This document shows, piece by piece, positions 43,712 to 50,805 of a DNA stretch of 64,000 nucleotides. This stretch comes from Roseateles depolymerans. GTDB taxonomy: Bacteria > Pseudomonadota > Gammaproteobacteria > Burkholderiales > Burkholderiaceae_C. Within the stretch, counting starts at the first letter, position 1, and every line of letters begins with the position of its first letter. The notes under the pieces are model-generated. The model saw nothing but the letters and a program-made list of their open reading frames with translations. It made no database searches and was not told where the DNA came from. The stretch covers positions 124,001 through 188,000 of the forward strand of contig QFOD01000003.1 in assembly GCA_003241055.1 (NCBI GenBank), read 5' to 3'. Both the position numbers and the translations under genes were made by a program.

Positions 43712-44768
43712 CGCGGGTCTGCGCGGTGCGCTGATCGCGCTGCTGCTGTTGCTGGCGGCGGTGCTGGCGCCGCATGGGCGCCACCCCCGCCACGCGACGC
43801 TGGTGCTGGTGGCGCTGGCCCTGCTGGTGTCGCTGGCCGTGCAGGCGCTGTCGGCCTCGCCCTGGGCGGAATACGAACTGAGCTGCGAGGCACAGGCGCC
43901 GGGCATCGGTATTTCGCTGGCGATCTCGGTGCTGTTCTGGCTGTTCGCGCACGCGGTGTTCGACGACGACTTCCGGCTGCGCGCTTGGCACGGCCTGCTC
44001 TGGGCCGCGGCGGTGCTGCTGGGCAGCACGGTCTGCCTGTGGCGGCAGCACTGGGCGCTGCCGGGTTTTGCGGTGATGCGGGCGCTGCCGGTGGTCTTCA
44101 GCCTGCTGGCGCTGGTGGCCGTGGCGCGGCCCTGGCGGGCCGACCTGGTCGAGCGGCGGCGGCGCTGGCGTGCGGTGGTGGTGGCCGGCGGCGCGCTGTA
44201 CGCGGTGGTGATGGTGGGGCTGAGGCTGGGATCCGACGACGGCCGGCTGGGTTCGGCGGCGGCGCTGTCGGATGTGCTGATGATGCTGGGCCTGGTGGCC
44301 TGGGTGGCCAGCCGGCTGCTGGTGCCGCGCACCGAGGCCTTCTGGGAGGCCCAGCGGCCGGCCGTGGTGGCGGCACCTGCGCCGGCCGACCTGCCCGCCT
44401 CCGCCGCCGACCCGCAGGACGACGCCCTGGCACGCGCGCTGGCGCATCACATGGGCCAGGAGCGCGGCTATGCGCTGGAGGGCCTGAGCCTGGCCGGCCT
44501 GGCCGCGCGGCTGGGCGCGCCCGAGTACCGGCTGCGCCGCGTCATCAATCAGCGGCTGGGGCACCGCAACTTCAATGCCTTCGTCAACGGCCTGAGGCTG
44601 GTCGAGGCGAAGCGGCGCCTGGCGGACCCGGCCGAGCGGCAGCTGCCGGTGCTGAGCATTGCGCTGGATGTGGGCTTCGCCTCCATCGGGCCGTTCAACC
44701 GGGCCTTCAAGGCCGAGACCGGGCTGACACCGACCGAATTCCGCCAGCAGACCCTGGCCGAATCCTGA
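43698..44768 (+). CDS. Membrane-embedded AraC-family regulator
   Basis: A 356-residue protein that joins an N-terminal membrane domain of about seven helices (residues 5-215; ALIALLLLLAAVLAPHG, LVLVALALLVSLAVQAL, ISLAISVLFWLFAHAVF) to a C-terminal AraC DNA-binding domain (EYRLRRVINQRLGHRNFNAF, LPVLSIALDVGFASIGPFNR, FKAETGLTPTEFRQQ; about 270-352). Both helix-turn-helix motifs are present. It starts inside the ZIP gene, so the two are coupled and the regulator may respond to membrane state or metal supply. Its target genes are unknown; the hydrolase downstream is one candidate. Confidence 0.9.
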   Translation: MALIDAGLRGALIALLLLLAAVLAPHGRHPRHATLVLVALALLVSLAVQALSASPWAEYELSCEAQAPGIGISLAISVLFWLFAHAVFDDDFRLRAWHGLLWAAAVLLGSTVCLWRQHWALPGFAVMRALPVVFSLLALVAVARPWRADLVERRRRWRAVVVAGGALYAVVMVGLRLGSDDGRLGSAAALSDVLMMLGLVAWVASRLLVPRTEAFWEAQRPAVVAAPAPADLPASAADPQDDALARALAHHMGQERGYALEGLSLAGLAARLGAPEYRLRRVINQRLGHRNFNAFVNGLRLVEAKRRLADPAERQLPVLSIALDVGFASIGPFNRAFKAETGLTPTEFRQQTLAES

Positions 44769-44778
44769 AATCGCTGGC

Positions 44779-44803
44779 CGAATCCCGCGGCCTGCGGGTT
44801 TCG
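44779..44803 (+). terminator. Hairpin after the AraC-type gene
   Basis: CGAATCCCGC (44779-44788) and GCGGGTTTCG (44794-44803) pair at nine of ten positions around a 5-base loop. There is no T run after it, so termination would be weak. The 12-base string CTGGCCGAATCC is also duplicated around the AraC stop codon, 20 bases apart. Confidence 0.4.
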
Positions 44804-44836
44804 GCAAGACGTGGCCCCCGGGCCAGGCGAGGCTAA

Positions 44837-44857
44837 GGCTCCTATTTTTCAGGAGTC
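44837..44857 (+). promoter_or_regulatory. Hairpin that sequesters the Shine-Dalgarno of the hydrolase gene
   Basis: GGCTCCT (44837-44843) can pair with AGGAGTC (44851-44857), seven base pairs including one G-U, around the loop ATTTTTC. The right arm contains AGGAG, the ribosome-binding site, five bases before ATG 44861. Such a fold would keep translation low until melted, as in RNA thermometers. Confidence 0.5.
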
Positions 44858-44860
44858 CTC

Positions 44861-45952
44861 ATGAGCATTTATTCAGCGGCGGCCTGGCGTCGTGGCCTGG
44901 CGGTTCTCGTCGGCGGTGTCATCGCGCTGGCGGGCAGCGGTGCCGGCGCGACATCGCTCGGCGTCACCGAGCTGCCGGCGACGCCGGCGGGCGGTGCCGT
45001 CACCGTGTTCTATCCCACGGAGGAGCCCGCGCGCCTGCAGCGGCGCGGCGCCTTCGAGCTGGCCCTGGCACCCGAGGCGGCTCCGGGCGCGGGCAACGGG
45101 CGGCTGGTGGCGATCTCGCATGGTTCGGGCGGCGGGCCCTGGGTGTTTGCGACGTTGGCACAGGCCTTGGTCGATGCCGGCTTCACGGTGGCGCTGCCGC
45201 TGCATGCCGGCGACAACTGGAGCGATCCGGGACACCCCGGGCCGGACAGCTGGAAGCAGCGCCCGGCCGAGATTTCGCTGGCCATCGACCGTGTAGCGGC
45301 CGACCCGCGTTTTGCGGCCCTGCGCCTGGACCGTGTCGGCGCCTTTGGCATGTCGGCGGGCGGGCACACGATGCTGAGTCTGGCGGGCGGCGTCTGGTCG
45401 CCCGAACGCTTTCGGCAGCATTGCGAGCAGCATCTGCAGGAGGATTTCCACAGCTGCGTGGGCCTGGCGACCCAGCTGCGCGGCAACGCCTGGGACGGGC
45501 TCAAGCTGTGGGTGGCCCAGCGGGTGCTGAACTGGCGCTTCGCCGACGCGACGCCACAGGCGCATGAGGACGGGCGCATTGCCGCGGTGGTGGCGGGCGT
45601 GCCGTTCGCGGCGGACTTCGATCCGGACAGCCTGGCCCACCTGCGGGTGCCGCTGGCGCTGATCACGGCCAGCGACGACCGCTGGCTGCTGCCGCGCTTT
45701 CACAGCGACCGGGTGCTGGCCGCCTGTGCCCGCTGCGAGCGCCTGGCCGAGCTGCGCGGGGCGGGCCATGGTGCGTTGCTCGCCCCGGCGCCGCCGGCGG
45801 CCGTGTTGGACGAACTGGAGCAGGCCCTGATCGGCGACCCGCCGGGTTTTGACCGCCCGGCGGCCGAGGCCCTCTGGGTGGGCCGCACGGTGGCGTTCTT
45901 CCAGCGCCAGCTGCTGGCGCCCTCCGACGCGGGCGGCCCGGGGCGGCACTGA
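44861..45952 (+). CDS. Exported alpha/beta hydrolase (dienelactone hydrolase-like)
   Basis: A 363-residue protein with a signal peptide (LAVLVGGVIALAGSGAGA). The alpha/beta fold is seen in LVAISHGSGGGPW (oxyanion), GAFGMSAGGHTMLSLAGGVW with nucleophile Ser at about residue 164, VPLALITASDDRWLLP (acid) and AGHGALLAP (His). It resembles predicted dienelactone hydrolases and platelet-activating-factor-acetylhydrolase-like enzymes of proteobacteria; the substrate is unknown. The Shine-Dalgarno lies in a potential hairpin. It converges with the universal stress protein gene. Confidence 0.82.
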   Translation: MSIYSAAAWRRGLAVLVGGVIALAGSGAGATSLGVTELPATPAGGAVTVFYPTEEPARLQRRGAFELALAPEAAPGAGNGRLVAISHGSGGGPWVFATLAQALVDAGFTVALPLHAGDNWSDPGHPGPDSWKQRPAEISLAIDRVAADPRFAALRLDRVGAFGMSAGGHTMLSLAGGVWSPERFRQHCEQHLQEDFHSCVGLATQLRGNAWDGLKLWVAQRVLNWRFADATPQAHEDGRIAAVVAGVPFAADFDPDSLAHLRVPLALITASDDRWLLPRFHSDRVLAACARCERLAELRGAGHGALLAPAPPAAVLDELEQALIGDPPGFDRPAAEALWVGRTVAFFQRQLLAPSDAGGPGRH

Positions 45953-45953
45953 G

Positions 45954-45970
45954 GCCGCCGGCCGGGCGGC
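45954..45970. other. GC palindrome between convergent genes
   Basis: GCCGCC (45954-45959) and GGCGGC (45965-45970) form a short stem between the hydrolase and universal stress protein stops. A similar palindrome occupies 52703-52722. Neither has a T tract. Confidence 0.4.
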
Positions 45971-46405
45971 TTACTTGACGACCAGCACTGGCAGGTCGGT
46001 GTGCGTGAGCACCTTCTGGGTCTCGCTGCCCAGCAGCAGCGCGGCGACGCCGCGGCGGCCGTGCGAGGCCATCACGATCAGGTCGACGCCCTCGGTCTTG
46101 GCGTGGTCGATGATGGCCTCCCAGGGGTGGAGGGCTTCCACGGTATGGGCCCGGCAGGCCACGCCCTGAGCCGCTGCCGTGGTGCTGACCGTCTCCACCC
46201 GCTTGGAGGCGATGCGCTGCTGCGCGTCGATGAATTCCTGGGGCGGCACGGGCTGGATCTCGGACACGGCCGCATACGGGAAGGGCTCGGTGACGCTGAG
46301 GGTCAGTAGTTGCGCGCCGTGCAGCTTGGCGAGGGCGATGGCCGTCTCGACGGCCTTGCTGGTGATCTCCGATCCATCGGTGGGAACGAGGATGCGCTTG
46401 AACAT
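45971..46405 (-). CDS. Universal stress protein (UspA family)
   Basis: A 144-residue single-domain Usp. N-terminal RILVPTDGSEITSKAVETAI and C-terminal VMASHGRRGVAALLLGSETQ, with the ATP-binding pattern (G)-x2-G-x9-G-S in which the first Gly is Ala, and a final HTDLPVLVVK. It probably binds ATP and acts as a cytosolic stress-response factor. RBS GGAGG lies before ATG 46405. Confidence 0.94.
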   Translation of the reverse strand: MFKRILVPTDGSEITSKAVETAIALAKLHGAQLLTLSVTEPFPYAAVSEIQPVPPQEFIDAQQRIASKRVETVSTTAAAQGVACRAHTVEALHPWEAIIDHAKTEGVDLIVMASHGRRGVAALLLGSETQKVLTHTDLPVLVVK

Positions 46406-46486
46406 CGGGACCTCCTGACGACTGTGATGGCCTGAGTGTGCACCGCTTCGATGACCGCAGGTTTGTGCTGGGTCAAGCGGGGCGGG

Positions 46487-47311
46487 TCAGCCGCGTGCGA
46501 CCGGGCGGGCCGGATCGTCGGACCATTCGCTCCAGGAGCCGGGGTAGAGCAGGGTGCCAGGCAGGCCGGCATGGGCCATGGCCAGCAGGTTGTGGCAGGC
46601 GGTCACGCCCGAGCCGCACTGGTGCACGACCTGACCCGGCTCGAAGGGCGCCATCAGTGCATCGAATTCGGCGCGCAGCTGGGCCGCGGGCTTGAAGCGG
46701 CCATCGGGGCCGAGGTTGTCCTTGAAGAACCGGTTGCTGGCGCCCGGGATGTGGCCGGCCTGCCGGTCCAGCGGCTCCACGTCACCCCGGAAACGCTCGG
46801 CCGCCCGCGCGTCCAGCAGGCGCACGCGGCCGAGCTGGCGCTGCAGCGCCTCGACGTCCAGCCAGTCCACCAGCGGCGCGCCGGGCTGCCAGGTGCTGGC
46901 TGTGGTCGGCGTCAGCTCGCGGGTCCATTCGCCGTCCCAGGCACCGTCCAGCACGGCGACCTCGGCATGGCCCAGCCAGCGCAGCAGCCACCACGCGCGC
47001 GCGGCATAGGGGCCGCCCTGGGTGTCGTAGGCGACGACCTGACGCCCGGCGCGCAGGCCCAGTGCCCGCAGCTTGCCCGCTAGCGTGTCGCGATCGGGCA
47101 GCGGATGGCGGCCGCGGAAGCGACCGTCCGGACCGGTCTTGGGGCCGGCCAGGTCGTCGTCCAGGTGCAGATGGTGGGCGCCCGGCAGATGGCCCTCGGC
47201 AAAGGCGCGGGCGCCGGCCTGGGGGTCGCTGAGCTCTGAGCGGCAATCGAGGATCAGCGCGTCGGGCAGGGCGCGCAGTTCGGCCGGGGTGATCAGGGTT
47301 TGATACGACAT
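46487..47311 (-). CDS. Sulfurtransferase with tandem rhodanese domains (SseA-like)
   Basis: A 274-residue two-domain rhodanese, the length of 3-mercaptopyruvate or thiosulfate sulfurtransferases. The inactive N-terminal domain (LILDCRSELSDP, GHLPGAHHLHLDDDLAG) is followed by an active C-terminal one with the Cys loop HQCGSGVTACHN at about residue 232. The CGSGVT loop points to 3-mercaptopyruvate sulfurtransferase rather than thiosulfate (CRKGVT). The start is ATG 47311 with AAGGAG upstream. The frame stays open into the EamA gene, but that part is a shadow. It lies 41 bases after the transporter gene. Confidence 0.92.
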   Translation of the reverse strand: MSYQTLITPAELRALPDALILDCRSELSDPQAGARAFAEGHLPGAHHLHLDDDLAGPKTGPDGRFRGRHPLPDRDTLAGKLRALGLRAGRQVVAYDTQGGPYAARAWWLLRWLGHAEVAVLDGAWDGEWTRELTPTTASTWQPGAPLVDWLDVEALQRQLGRVRLLDARAAERFRGDVEPLDRQAGHIPGASNRFFKDNLGPDGRFKPAAQLRAEFDALMAPFEPGQVVHQCGSGVTACHNLLAMAHAGLPGTLLYPGSWSEWSDDPARPVARG

Positions 47312-47352
47312 GTCGGCGTCTCCTTGGTGCTGCGCGGGCGGGAACAGGGCGG

Positions 47353-48255
47353 TCAGGATTCGGACGGATTGAACTGGCTGTCCTTGGCCGGGGGCGCCAC
47401 GCGCGAGCGCAGCAGCGTGGCCGCCAGCCCGGCGCAGATGATGAGCAGCATGCCGATCGTGGCAGACAGCGTCAGCGGGTCGTGGAAGAGCAGCAGCCCG
47501 TAGATGAACGAAAACACGATGCCGAGGTATTGCAGGCAGGCATTCACCAGCGCCTTGCCCAGAGTGTAGGCCCGCGTCATCAGCACCTGGGCGGCGGTGG
47601 CCAGCAGGCCGACCGCCAGCAGCAGCAGCGCGCCTCGCCAGTGGTGGGGATGCAGGCCGCCCAGCGTGACCGCGGTGATGAGGGCGCCGGCCAGTGCGCC
47701 ACCGGCCGAGAAATAGAACACCACCCGCAATTCGGGCTCGCCGGCCCGCCCCAGCGCCGAAACCTGCAGATAGGCCATGGCCGAGAGCATGCCCGACGCC
47801 AGGCCCGACAGCGCGTGCCAGAACTGGCTGGGATCCATCGACGGGCGCAGCACCAGGGCCACGCCCGCGAAGCCCAGCAGCACGGCGGCGATCAGCCGCC
47901 AGTCCAGGCGCTGGGCGCCGAACAGCACGGCGCCGCCCAGCAGGAAGAGCGCCATCCAGACCGACGACATGTAGTTCAGCGTCATCGCGGTGGCCAGCGG
48001 CAACTGGCCGATCGCGTAGAACCACAGGGACAGCGCGGCCACGCCCGAGATGCTGCGCCAGATGTGCATGCCGGGCACCGCCGTCTTGAGGCTGATGCCC
48101 TGCTGGCGCGTCAGCAGGGCCATCAGCAGCATGCCCACGAAGCCGCGGTACATGACGATCTCGCTGGCGGCGTAGAACTCGGAGGCGAGCTTCACGCACA
48201 CGCCCATGGTGGCGAACAGCAGGGTCGCCAGGACCATCAGCAGCGGTGCCGGCAT
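47353..48255 (-). CDS. EamA/DMT family transporter
   Basis: A 300-residue polytopic protein with ten hydrophobic helices in two EamA repeats, the first starting LLMVLATLLFATMGVCVKLA with EIVMYRGFVGMLLMAL, the second ASGMLSAMAYLQVSALGRAG with AYTLGKALVNACLQYLGIVF. It exports a metabolite such as an amino acid, purine or S-adenosylmethionine; the substrate cannot be told. It lies six bases downstream of the Rieske oxygenase gene on the same strand, so the transport substrate may be linked to that reaction. Confidence 0.88.
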   Translation of the reverse strand: MPAPLLMVLATLLFATMGVCVKLASEFYAASEIVMYRGFVGMLLMALLTRQQGISLKTAVPGMHIWRSISGVAALSLWFYAIGQLPLATAMTLNYMSSVWMALFLLGGAVLFGAQRLDWRLIAAVLLGFAGVALVLRPSMDPSQFWHALSGLASGMLSAMAYLQVSALGRAGEPELRVVFYFSAGGALAGALITAVTLGGLHPHHWRGALLLLAVGLLATAAQVLMTRAYTLGKALVNACLQYLGIVFSFIYGLLLFHDPLTLSATIGMLLIICAGLAATLLRSRVAPPAKDSQFNPSES

Positions 48256-48261
48256 CCGGGC

Positions 48262-49413
48262 TTACCGCGTGGCGGGGAGGTCGGAGTCGCCGGGCGCGCC
48301 CTGCAGTGCGCCGGCCATCTGCTCGCGGTACCACTCATGGAAGTGCTGCATGCCGTCTTCCATCGGGCTCTGGTAGGGGCCGACCTCGTTGTCGCCCCGC
48401 AGCATCAGCGCCTTGCGGCCGGCATCCATGCGCTCGGCGATCTCGTCGTCCTCGATGCAGGTTTCCATGTAGGCCGCCTGATGGGCTTCGACGAACTCGC
48501 GTTCGAACGCGGCGATCTCCTCGGGGTAGTAGAACTCCACGAGGTTGAGCGTCTTGTCCGGCCCCTGCGGGTGCAGCGTGGACACGACCAGCACATGCGG
48601 ATACCACTCCACCATGATGTGCGGGTAGTAGGTCAGCCAGACGGCCCCGGCTTCCGGCGAGCGGCCCTCGCGGTACTTCAGCAGCTGCTCGTGCCAGCGC
48701 TGATAGACCGGGGAGCCGGGCTTGGCCAGGTCCTTGAAGATGCCGACCGTCTGCACCGAGTGGTGCTTGCCGAATTCCCAGGCGAGGTCGTCGCAGGTCA
48801 CGAAGTGCCCCAGCCCCGGATGGAAGGGGCCGACGTGGTAGTCCTCGAGGTAGACCTCGATGAAGGTCTTCCAGTTGTAGTTGCACTCGTGTAGCTCGAC
48901 CTTGTCCAGCACGTAGCCGGAGAAGTCCAGCTGCGCGCGCGGGCCCAGCTGGGCCAGGTGTGCGCCCACGTCGTGGCCGTTGTCCTCGAACAGCAGGCCG
49001 TTCCACTCCTTGAGCGGATAGCGCTTCAGGTTCAGGCAGGGGTCCTGCTGGAAATGCGGCGCCCCGATCAGCTGGCCCTGCTGGGAGTAGGTCCAGCGGT
49101 GCAGCGGGCAGACGATGTTGCTGCCGGTGTGACCCCGACCCTTGAGCATGACCGCCTGGCGATGCCGGCAGACGTTGGACAGCAGCTCGATGCCCTGCGG
49201 CGTGCGCACGAGGGCCCGGCCCTCGGCTTCCTGGGGCAGTGCGTAGTGGTCGCCCACCTCCGGCACCGCCAGGGCATGTCCCACGTAACGTGGGCCTCTT
49301 TGAAACAGTGTCGCCAGTTCGTGCTCGTAGAGCTGGGTATCGAAATAGGCGCTCACCGGGAGCTGGGTCTGGCTGCGTTCAAGCGCCGAGACAGAGAGGC
49401 TCAGGTCGGACAT
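48262..49413 (-). CDS. Rieske-type ring-hydroxylating/demethylating oxygenase, alpha subunit
   Basis: A 383-residue mononuclear iron oxygenase. The Rieske [2Fe-2S] ligands are CRHRQAV and CPLHRW (C-x-H ... C-x2-H, about residues 82-104). The C-terminal catalytic domain has NWKTFIEVYLEDYHVGPFHP, in which the two His of the 2-His-1-carboxylate site are spaced as usual, and CIEDDEIAERMDAG nearer the end. No reductase or ferredoxin gene lies beside it, so it must borrow electron donors. Substrates of such solo alpha subunits include aromatics, choline-like amines and sterols. It is divergent from xseB. Confidence 0.9.
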   Translation of the reverse strand: MSDLSLSVSALERSQTQLPVSAYFDTQLYEHELATLFQRGPRYVGHALAVPEVGDHYALPQEAEGRALVRTPQGIELLSNVCRHRQAVMLKGRGHTGSNIVCPLHRWTYSQQGQLIGAPHFQQDPCLNLKRYPLKEWNGLLFEDNGHDVGAHLAQLGPRAQLDFSGYVLDKVELHECNYNWKTFIEVYLEDYHVGPFHPGLGHFVTCDDLAWEFGKHHSVQTVGIFKDLAKPGSPVYQRWHEQLLKYREGRSPEAGAVWLTYYPHIMVEWYPHVLVVSTLHPQGPDKTLNLVEFYYPEEIAAFEREFVEAHQAAYMETCIEDDEIAERMDAGRKALMLRGDNEVGPYQSPMEDGMQHFHEWYREQMAGALQGAPGDSDLPATR

Positions 49414-49617
49414 GATCCAGGAAGTCTTTCAGGCGTGTGGGGTGTCGCGTCCCTCCGGCGCATCTCGGGAATGCCGAGTCGGCCAGGTTGCTGTGGGGGT
49501 TTTGGATGCAGCGGCCCGGGTGGTGGTCCGCCATGTGAAGGCTGGCAATTCTACCCGGCCCGTCCCGGGAATGGGTGGAGCAGCCCTGGGAGCCGAGGGC
49601 CGCCTGGGGGCGCTGTC

Positions 49618-49623
49618 TACAAT
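49618..49623 (+). promoter_or_regulatory. Candidate -10 box for xseB-ispA-dxs
   Basis: TACAAT at 49618-49623 lies 20 bases before ATG 49643, in the sequence GTCTACAATCGCG. No convincing -35 is present. The other 200 bases between the Rieske and xseB starts show no gene. Confidence 0.4.
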
Positions 49624-49642
49624 CGCGTTTTCGTGTTTTGAA

Positions 49643-49903
49643 ATGACCAAGCCTACGTCCCGTACCAAAAGCGCCCCGACGACGGAGAGCGCCGAGCCCA
49701 GCTATGAGCAGGCGCTTGACGAGCTCGAGCGCCTGGTGGCAGCGATGGAAGGCCAGCAGCTGCCGCTGGACCAGTTGCTCAGAAGCTATCAGCGCGGTGC
49801 GGAGCTGCTCGGGCTGTGTCGCAGCCGCCTTGAGGCGGTCGAGCAACAGGTGCGCGTGCTGGATGCGGGTGAATTGAAGGCCTGGGAGGGCTCTGGATCT
49901 TGA
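49643..49903 (+). CDS. xseB: Exodeoxyribonuclease VII small subunit
   Basis: An 86-residue helical protein, the usual size. The family pattern SYEQALDELERLVAAMEGQQLPLDQLL with YQRGAELLGLCRSRLEAVEQQV is unmistakable. Several XseB chains bind one XseA to make the single-strand exonuclease. The start ATG 49643 follows a Lys/Thr/Ser-rich stretch, and an earlier in-frame extension is not supported. The stop overlaps the TTG start of ispA (TTGA). Confidence 0.94.
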   Translation: MTKPTSRTKSAPTTESAEPSYEQALDELERLVAAMEGQQLPLDQLLRSYQRGAELLGLCRSRLEAVEQQVRVLDAGELKAWEGSGS

Positions 49904-50787
49904 ACGCTCAGGACTTTGACCGGTGGGTCGAGACCTCGCTGAATGCCTTCGAGGCGGCGATGGATGCGCTCGTGCCGGCGACGGCGCCGGCCGGGTTGGG
50001 CGAAACCATGCGCTACGCGGTGCTGGGCGGTGGCAAGCGCCTGCGGCCGCTGCTCGTGCTCGCCAGTTGCGCAGCGGTGCGCGGTGACGAGTTCGCCGCC
50101 ATGCGTGCGGCCTGTGCGGTGGAGCTGATCCACGCCTACTCGCTGGTGCACGACGACATGCCCTGCATGGACGACGACGTCATGCGCCGTGGCAAGCCCA
50201 CCACCCATGTGCAATACGGCGAGGCCCAGGCCATGCTGGCGGGCGATGCCATGCAGGCACTGGCCTTCGAGGTGCTCACGCCGGATCAGGGCATTGCGCC
50301 GGTGCTGCAGGCGCGCCTGTGTGCGCTGCTGGCTCGCTCGGCCGGCCACGACGGCATGGCCGGTGGCCAGGCGATCGATCTGGCCAGCATCGGCAAGTTG
50401 CTGGACGAAGGCACGCTGCGCGACATGCACCGTCGCAAGACCGGCGTGCTGCTTCAGGCCAGCGTGATGATGGGTGCGGCCTGCGGCGATTGCACGCCCC
50501 GGGCCCAGGCGGCGCTGTCCAGCTACGGCGCGGCGCTCGGCCTGGCCTTCCAGGTGGTGGACGACATCCTGGACGTCACGCAGGACTCCGCCGTGCTTGG
50601 CAAGACCGCCGGCAAGGACCAGCATGCCAACAAGCCGACCTATGTGAGCGTGCTCGGCCTCGAGGCCGCCCGTGCGCTGGCCGTCGAGCTGCGCGGCGAG
50701 GCGCGTGATGCGCTGGCCTCCAGCGGGCTGGCGGACACGCGGCTGCTGGACTGGCTGGCGGACTCCGTCGTCGAGCGCCACAACTGA
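49900..50787 (+). CDS. ispA: (2E,6E)-farnesyl diphosphate synthase (IspA family)
   Basis: A 295-residue trans-prenyltransferase that adds isopentenyl units to make farnesyl diphosphate. The first Asp-rich motif DDMPCMDDD (about residues 86-94) and second VVDDILDV (about 225-232) bind the Mg ions; GGKRLRPLLVLAS near 43-55 and KTGVLLQASVMMG are also typical. The TTG 49900 start overlaps xseB and has GGGAGGG upstream (49884-49890). Position between xseB and dxs is the standard isoprenoid cluster. Confidence 0.95.
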   Translation: MNAQDFDRWVETSLNAFEAAMDALVPATAPAGLGETMRYAVLGGGKRLRPLLVLASCAAVRGDEFAAMRAACAVELIHAYSLVHDDMPCMDDDVMRRGKPTTHVQYGEAQAMLAGDAMQALAFEVLTPDQGIAPVLQARLCALLARSAGHDGMAGGQAIDLASIGKLLDEGTLRDMHRRKTGVLLQASVMMGAACGDCTPRAQAALSSYGAALGLAFQVVDDILDVTQDSAVLGKTAGKDQHANKPTYVSVLGLEAARALAVELRGEARDALASSGLADTRLLDWLADSVVERHN

Positions 50788-50805
50788 AGAGAGTCGAGAG
50801 TCGCT

